Shown here: positions 59,292 to 64,000 of the stretch, in pieces
Position numbering within the stretch: the stretch's first letter is position 1
Layout of the letters: each line of letters opens with the position of its first letter
NCBI RefSeq assembly: GCF_900110085.1
Contig: NZ_FOCK01000010.1
Location: 1-64,000 of the forward strand
Reading direction: 5' to 3'
Length of the DNA: 64,000 bases
Source: Prevotella sp. ne3005
Lineage (GTDB): Bacteria; Bacteroidota; Bacteroidia; Bacteroidales; Bacteroidaceae
Translations under genes and position numbers: made by a program
Notes under the pieces: model-generated
Database searches by the model: none
Told to the model about the DNA's origin: nothing
The model's input: only the letters and a program-made list of their open reading frames with translations

Positions 59292-61100
59292 TTACTCCTC
59301 GTACATCTTATCGATCTCCTTGCGGTAGTTCTCGTTGAGGACGCGACGCTTGATCTTCAGCGTGTTGGTAAGCTCGCCACGCTCGATGGAGAAGTGATGG
59401 GGCAGCAGGGTGAATCGCTTCACCTGTTCGTAGTGGGCCAGCTGCTGCTGAAGGGTGTCGATACGCTCCTTCATCATCTCATAGATCTGCGGATTGGCAC
59501 AAAGCTGCTCGCGAGTCTCAAACGGGATACGATGCTCGCGGGCATATTCCTCCAACAAGGGATAAACGGGGATGATAAGGGCCGAGACAAACTTTCGCTG
59601 ATCGGCAATGATGGCTATCTGATCGACGTACTTGTCGACGAGCAGCTTCGACTCAATCATCTGAGGTGCGATATACTTGCCATTGGAAGTCTTGAAGAGG
59701 TCCTTGATGCGCTCTTTGAGGAACAGCTCACCACCCTCGAGGTAGCCAGAGTCACCAGTACGGAAGAAGCCATCTTCAGTAAAGGCGGCCTTGGTGAGGT
59801 CATCACGATTGTAGTAGCCCTTCGTGATGGTGGGGCCTTTCAACAGCACTTCGCCCTCTTCGCTGATACGGATCTCGATACCCTCGATGGGGATACCTAC
59901 GCCACCAACGGTATAAGGCTCGCCCAGATGGTTACAGCTTACTGTAGCAAGACTCTCAGTAAGGCCATAGCCCACGATCATGTTGATGCCGATGGCGTGG
60001 ACGAACTCCTCAACCTTGGGATTGACCGTAGCACCAGCCGTGGGGAAGAAGTGGGCATTCTCAAGGCCCAGTTCCTTGCGGACGAGTGAGAAGACGGTCT
60101 TATTGAGCATCTCATACTCCATGTGGAGGGCCAGCGGTGGGCGCTTGCCTTTCGAGAGATAGTCGATATTATGGCGCTTGCCCACATTCAGGGCATGCTG
60201 GAAGAGTTTACGCTTGGCGGTATTGGCCTTCTCTATCTGCTCCTGCACGCCCATGAACACCTTTTCCCAGAAACGGGGAACGCTTGACATACACGTGGGA
60301 TGAGTCTGTTTCATCGACTGCTGCACCTCTTGCGGATAGGTGTTGACAATGAGGCGCGCCCCTTCCGTAATACACAGGATCTTCCATCCTTTCTCAAAGA
60401 TATGGGTGAAGGGCAGGAAATTGAGCACCCGATCATTTTCGCCTACGGGCACACACTTGTTGTTGGCCTCCATGGCTGCATGATACTGGCCACAGGTAAG
60501 TATCACGCCCTTGGAGTCGCCCGTTGTGCCTGAGGTATAGAGGACATTGGCAATATCGTCCATCGAAGCCTGACTCTGGAGGGCCTCCACTTCCGTCTGA
60601 CGGGGCAGGTTCTCACCCAGTTTCAGAAAATCGTCGAAGTACATGGCGTTGGAGTCGTTCTCGGAGAGGCGCACATTCTGATCGAAAACGATGATGCGCT
60701 CGAGGGTCTTGCAGGTGGAGGCCACGCGACGGGCCTTGTCATACTGCTCCTGTTCGCCTACAAACAGAAAACGGATCTGGGCATCGCCAACCATGAACTG
60801 TATCTGCTGCTCACTGCTCGTGGCATAGAAAGGGATGGTGACGGCACGGATGCCCCATGCGCCAAAGTCGCAGAAGAGATACTGCACGGAGTTTTGTGAG
60901 AACACGCCCACATTCTCCTGCACCTTGACACCCAGATTGAGCATGGCATTAGAGACTTGTTTCACCGTTGCGGAAAACTGATTCCACGACATCGACTTCC
61001 ACTCGGAACCACCGAAATCCTTGTAGATCAGCTCTTCACGATCGCCGTATTTTGCGGCCTGATCGTGAATCAATCGCGATAAATGACTGTTTGTCTGCAT
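59292..61100 (-). CDS. Long-chain fatty acid--CoA ligase
   Basis: This 602-residue ANL enzyme activates long-chain fatty acids with ATP and CoA. Motifs are VLYTSGTTGDSKGV (about residue 183), VGYGLTESLATV, GDSGYLEGGELFLKERIKD (about 450-470) and a C-terminal catalytic Lys near ELTNTLKIKRR. The size and the hydrophobic insert fit the FadD15-like bacterial group. ATG 61100 is chosen; a start two codons upstream is possible. A -7 element TACATTTG lies at 61122-61129. Confidence 0.88.
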   Translation of the reverse strand: MQTNSHLSRLIHDQAAKYGDREELIYKDFGGSEWKSMSWNQFSATVKQVSNAMLNLGVKVQENVGVFSQNSVQYLFCDFGAWGIRAVTIPFYATSSEQQIQFMVGDAQIRFLFVGEQEQYDKARRVASTCKTLERIIVFDQNVRLSENDSNAMYFDDFLKLGENLPRQTEVEALQSQASMDDIANVLYTSGTTGDSKGVILTCGQYHAAMEANNKCVPVGENDRVLNFLPFTHIFEKGWKILCITEGARLIVNTYPQEVQQSMKQTHPTCMSSVPRFWEKVFMGVQEQIEKANTAKRKLFQHALNVGKRHNIDYLSKGKRPPLALHMEYEMLNKTVFSLVRKELGLENAHFFPTAGATVNPKVEEFVHAIGINMIVGYGLTESLATVSCNHLGEPYTVGGVGIPIEGIEIRISEEGEVLLKGPTITKGYYNRDDLTKAAFTEDGFFRTGDSGYLEGGELFLKERIKDLFKTSNGKYIAPQMIESKLLVDKYVDQIAIIADQRKFVSALIIPVYPLLEEYAREHRIPFETREQLCANPQIYEMMKERIDTLQQQLAHYEQVKRFTLLPHHFSIERGELTNTLKIKRRVLNENYRKEIDKMYEE

Positions 61101-61121
61101 AAGCAATTATATAATCCGCTG

Positions 61122-61129
61122 CAAATGTA
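61122..61129 (-). promoter_or_regulatory. -7 element of the long-chain acyl-CoA ligase gene
   Basis: TACATTTG on the minus strand, 22 bases before the start. Confidence 0.55.
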
Positions 61130-61171
61130 CGCAAAAAATCTCAAAAAACCAAGAAAATGCGTTAAAATGAA

Positions 61172-61204
61172 CAAAAAACCCCGAATCGCTTGAGCGACCC
61201 GGGG
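61172..61204 (-). terminator. Terminator of the fucose isomerase-family gene
   Basis: On the minus strand CCCCG...TCGCT-CA-AGCGA...CGGGG forms a hairpin (61179-61204) followed by TTTTTTG. It lies 22 bases after the stop at 61227. Confidence 0.88.
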
Positions 61205-61226
61205 CCAAAGTTATGCAGGCATGTGA

Positions 61227-62723
61227 TTATGCGAACGGATTCTCTGTGGGATAGAAGTTACCCTTCGGGAAGTTGTAGTCGATCTCGTCCACGGGGATAC
61301 CCATGTACTTGAGAACCTCCCAGAGATACTTACCCTGATGGCCGAACATAACGGCGCAGTGGTGAGGATAGTGCTTCTCGATGAGGACGTGACGATAGAA
61401 GCGGCTCATGTTCTTGATACCGAAGATACCGATAGAACCGAATGAGCGGGTAGCTACTGGGATAACCTCACCCTGAGCGATGTAAGCGCGGAGCTTGGTG
61501 TCAGCAGTTGACTGCAGACGATAAACAGTGGCCAGACCTGGCTGGATGTCACCCTCAAGTGTACCGTTAGTAACCTCAACAGGCAGAGCGCGGGCCATGA
61601 TACGCTGGAAGCACATCTGGCAGTTGCACACCTTAGAAGAAGCGGTATTACCACAGTGGAAGCCCATGAAGATCTCCTTGTCGGTATAAGTGTCGCAAGC
61701 GAACTTCTTGCCCTTGATGCTCTCCTCGTACATATCGTTAGGAACGGTGTTGTTGATGTCGAGCAGGGTAACGGCATCCTGAGTGATGCAGGTTCCGATG
61801 TACTCTGACAGAGCACCATAGATATCAACCTCGCAAGCTACGGGGATACCACGACCAGTGAGACGGCTGTTTACGTAGCAAGGCACGAAACCGAACATGG
61901 TCTGGAATGCAGGCCAGCACTTGTTGGCCATAGCCACGAACTGGCGTGAGCCCTTGTGAGCCTCGATCCAGTCTGTCAGTGTCAGCTCATACTGAGCGAG
62001 CTTAGGCAGCACTGAAGGAATCTTATTGCCTGTGCCGAGCTCAGCAGCCATATCCTTCACTACATCGTCGATGCGAGGATCGCCCTGGTGCTTCTGGAAA
62101 GCCTCGAGCAGGTCGAGCTCTGAGTTCTCCTCGATCTCAACGTCGAGATCATAGAGGGCACGGATAGGAGCGTTACAAGCCAGGAAGTTGTTAGGACGGG
62201 GACCGAAGCTGATGATCTTCAAGTTCTGCAGACCTACGATAGCGCGGGCGATAGGCAGGAACTCGTGAATCATCTCTGCACACTGACCAGCGTCGCCTAC
62301 GGGCTCCTCAGGAATGTAAGCGCGAGTCTTGCGCAGACTCAGAGCCTGACTGGCATTCAGCATACCACAGTAAGCATCGCCACGACCATCGATCAGATCT
62401 TTCTGAGACTCCTCTGCGGCTGCACAGAACATAGTCGGGCCCTGGAACCAGTCGGCAATCATCGTCTCAGAGATCTCAGGACCGAAGTTGCCCAGATAAA
62501 CGCAGAGTGCGTTACAGCCAGCCTTCTTCACATCCTCAAGAGCCTGCTGAGCGTGGATCTCACTCTCAACGATGGTGATGGGGCACTCATAGATGCCATC
62601 CTTACCGAATTTCTTTTCATACTCAGCAATAACGGCCTTACGGCGGTTAACTGCCAATGACTCGGGGAAACAGTCGCGAGATACAGCGACGATTCCAATC
62701 TTAATTTTAGGTACGTTGTTCAT
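61227..62723 (-). CDS. L-fucose/L-arabinose isomerase family protein
   Basis: This 498-residue protein belongs to the fucose isomerase family, which interconverts aldoses and ketoses with a divalent metal. Conserved stretches include ACEVDIYGALSEYI (about residues 295-308) with the likely metal-binding Glu and Asp, LLDINNTVPND, GFHCGNTASS and the C-terminal HHCAVMFGHQGKYLWEVL. It is monocistronic, with its own promoter and terminator, and no fucose kinase or aldolase is adjacent. The exact sugar cannot be read. Confidence 0.85.
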   Translation of the reverse strand: MNNVPKIKIGIVAVSRDCFPESLAVNRRKAVIAEYEKKFGKDGIYECPITIVESEIHAQQALEDVKKAGCNALCVYLGNFGPEISETMIADWFQGPTMFCAAAEESQKDLIDGRGDAYCGMLNASQALSLRKTRAYIPEEPVGDAGQCAEMIHEFLPIARAIVGLQNLKIISFGPRPNNFLACNAPIRALYDLDVEIEENSELDLLEAFQKHQGDPRIDDVVKDMAAELGTGNKIPSVLPKLAQYELTLTDWIEAHKGSRQFVAMANKCWPAFQTMFGFVPCYVNSRLTGRGIPVACEVDIYGALSEYIGTCITQDAVTLLDINNTVPNDMYEESIKGKKFACDTYTDKEIFMGFHCGNTASSKVCNCQMCFQRIMARALPVEVTNGTLEGDIQPGLATVYRLQSTADTKLRAYIAQGEVIPVATRSFGSIGIFGIKNMSRFYRHVLIEKHYPHHCAVMFGHQGKYLWEVLKYMGIPVDEIDYNFPKGNFYPTENPFA

Positions 62724-62770
62724 TTGTTAATGAGTTTATTAAATAAGTAATGCTTAGTCCGATTAGGCTG

Positions 62771-62778
62771 CAAAGATA
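62771..62778 (-). promoter_or_regulatory. -7 element of the isomerase gene
   Basis: TATCTTTG on the minus strand, 48 bases before the start. It abuts the terminator of the upstream gene. Confidence 0.6.
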
Positions 62779-62816
62779 TAAAAAAAAACCGAAAACAATC
62801 ATTTGTTTCCGGTTTT
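62779..62816 (-). terminator. Terminator of the PnuC-type gene
   Basis: On the minus strand AAAACCGGAAACAA pairs with TTGTTTTCGGTTTT (one mismatch) around a 4-base loop, followed by T residues. It lies 15 bases after the stop at 62831. Confidence 0.8.
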
Positions 62817-62830
62817 TATATTTTTTTATA

Positions 62831-63403
62831 TCATCTTGGCATCATCTTCCGCCATTTAAAGAAGCCAAAAATGGCTATAACGACATATAAAGCGTATAGA
62901 GAGGCCTTAAAGGGGATGTCTTTATAGAAATAGAGTCCACAGGTGAACACATCGACAACAATCCATATAAACCACTGCTCAAGATACTTGTGAGCAAGAG
63001 CCCAGATGCCAACGATGGAGAGAGCCGTGGTGAAGCTGTCGATCATTGGCACGGTGGAGTCGGTAAAGGTTTTGAGAAACCAGAACATGATGCCCCAGAC
63101 ACCCAGAATCAGGAGTGTCCAAGGGAGCACTAACCTACTGGGGAAATGACGGATGGGCAAAGCCTCCTTAGAAGCCGCTCCACGCACCCAGCGCCAATAA
63201 CCATAGACGGTCATCGACAGGTAATAGAACTCCATGCCACAGTCGGCATAAAGGCCCTTCTGGTAATATAGGACGATGCCCAGTGCCTGCATAAAGAACC
63301 CTACAAGCCACATCCAGATGCTAGCCTTATACTCTAGCAGGATATACGCCAGTCCTAAGACTGTTGTCACAATATCCAGCCAATGCTCTTCCAAGAACTC
63401 CAT
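62831..63403 (-). CDS. pnuC: PnuC-family vitamin transporter, possibly PnuT (thiamine)
   Basis: This 190-residue inner-membrane protein has about seven helices and the family features WLVGFFMQALGIVLYYQKGLY and YYLSMTVYGYWRW. PnuC imports nicotinamide riboside; the related PnuT imports thiamine. In Bacteroidetes PnuT is often encoded next to a TonB-dependent receptor, and here one lies 16 bases upstream in the same orientation. I therefore favour thiamine, but the substrate is inferred. Confidence 0.85.
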   Translation of the reverse strand: MEFLEEHWLDIVTTVLGLAYILLEYKASIWMWLVGFFMQALGIVLYYQKGLYADCGMEFYYLSMTVYGYWRWVRGAASKEALPIRHFPSRLVLPWTLLILGVWGIMFWFLKTFTDSTVPMIDSFTTALSIVGIWALAHKYLEQWFIWIVVDVFTCGLYFYKDIPFKASLYALYVVIAIFGFFKWRKMMPR

Positions 63404-63419
63404 CTCTCTTAATTCTTAA

Positions 63420-64000
63420 TTAAAACCTTAGCGTCACGCTTCCCATCATCGTGAATCCTGCCATAGGAATGAAACCTATCTGATAGTAACGGTTGTCATT
63501 GCCATGTCCTCCACTCTCATAGATGGCAGAATATACCCAGCCACTGGCTGCATAACGACGATTAAATACATTATTGAAATTCAGTCCAAAGATAGCTTCC
63601 TTCATCACTTTCTTTGGCTTCAACGAATAGCTCAGACTGATATTTGAAACAGAATAGCAGGGTAACGAACGATCGTTATTCTCCGTATTGTCGAGATACT
63701 GGCGCGAAACAAAGTTCGTATGCCATACAGCCTGCAAACCTTTGTGGTGCAGAGTGACAAAACCATTTAAGATAGTAGAGGGACTGAAGGACAGCGTAGA
63801 GTTGTCATAGTGGATGGTCTGCTGGCCATTGTCCCAGTCTTCCACCACCTCGTCGAAGTCCTTAATCTTGTTCTTGCTCAGTGATGCATTACCTTCAATG
63901 GTGAGCCAAGATGTAGGATCAACTCCCGCCTGAAGCTCAATACCTGTGCGATAGGAATCCTTGATATTCGTGGTCAGATTCTCACCGATATCACTCACAG
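63420..64000 (-). CDS. TonB-dependent receptor, C-terminal part
   Basis: The frame is open to the window edge, so only the last 193 or so residues are present. It shows barrel strands typical of TonB-dependent receptors (GIELQAGVDPTSWLTIEGNASLS, FGLNFNNVFNRRYAASGW) and ends in MGSVTLRF with the terminal Phe needed for outer-membrane insertion. It is not of the SusC size class as far as can be seen. Coupling to the PnuC-type gene suggests uptake of a vitamin. Confidence 0.85.
   Translation of the reverse strand, partial: VSDIGENLTTNIKDSYRTGIELQAGVDPTSWLTIEGNASLSKNKIKDFDEVVEDWDNGQQTIHYDNSTLSFSPSTILNGFVTLHHKGLQAVWHTNFVSRQYLDNTENNDRSLPCYSVSNISLSYSLKPKKVMKEAIFGLNFNNVFNRRYAASGWVYSAIYESGGHGNDNRYYQIGFIPMAGFTMMGSVTLRF

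Overview
The window looks like a chromosomal segment of a Prevotella-type member of the Bacteroidales. Evidence for this is the repeated Bacteroidetes promoter pattern (TTTG, 19-21 bases, TAnnTTTG), the lack of Shine-Dalgarno sequences, a SusC/SusD pair, DUF4923 and NigD-like lipoproteins, and the Bacteroidetes-type N-acylornithine carbamoyltransferase. Species cannot be fixed from the sequence alone.

Layout. 1-405: leader and promoter of a leftward transcription unit, probably an rRNA operon, then a repeat array. 406-15337: a rightward arginine/proline block (argR, a GNAT that probably acylates glutamate, argG, argC, argD, proC, proB, proA, argF') interleaved with a LolA-like protein, an HTH-cupin regulator with an acyl-CoA synthetase, yraN and a membrane SpoIIE phosphatase. 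A 311-bp inverted-repeat element splits the block between argC and argD. 15368-17468: divergent DUF3089 hydrolase and threonine-aldolase-like enzyme. 17857-19505: a three-gene HipBST toxin-antitoxin module with three upstream operators, followed by a remnant of an aldolase 3' end. 19521-26835: a SusC/SusD outer-membrane uptake locus with two lipoproteins, one a beta-propeller with a CXXCH haem motif. 27408-31982: a leftward envelope operon (PASTA protein, RluA-type pseudouridine synthase, Ddl, acyltransferase, NigD-like). 32091-36985: rpmH, then rightward efp, glycosyltransferase, radC, DUF59 protein, lpxH and a sugar kinase. 36996-42725: two CotH-like lipoproteins (the second apparently a dead kinase), then pta-ackA. 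42856-48790: folP-cdaA leftward, murF and two secreted/lipoprotein genes rightward. 49027-53050: tRNA-Pro, then a leftward Tat locus (tatA, tatC, a fused NapH/NapG-like ferredoxin, a Tat-exported aldo/keto reductase). 53098-64000: HhH protein, two SNF-family transporters, VanZ-like and CYTH proteins, prfB, two small membrane proteins absent from ordinary ORF calls, a long-chain acyl-CoA synthetase, an L-fucose isomerase-family enzyme, a PnuC-type transporter and the end of a TonB-dependent receptor.

The most unusual signal is non-coding. Six intergenic arrays (at about 254, 4445, 17531, 27317, 48836 and 59225) each hold three copies of a 15-bp palindrome built as 6+3+6 bases, with 7-bp linkers, so unit centres are always exactly 22 bp apart. 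Four arrays share a TTTACT/AGTAAA core; two have unrelated sequences (GAAACA/TGTTTC and TTCCCA/TGGGAA) but the same geometry. Five of six sit just after a stop codon. I know of no named element with this architecture.
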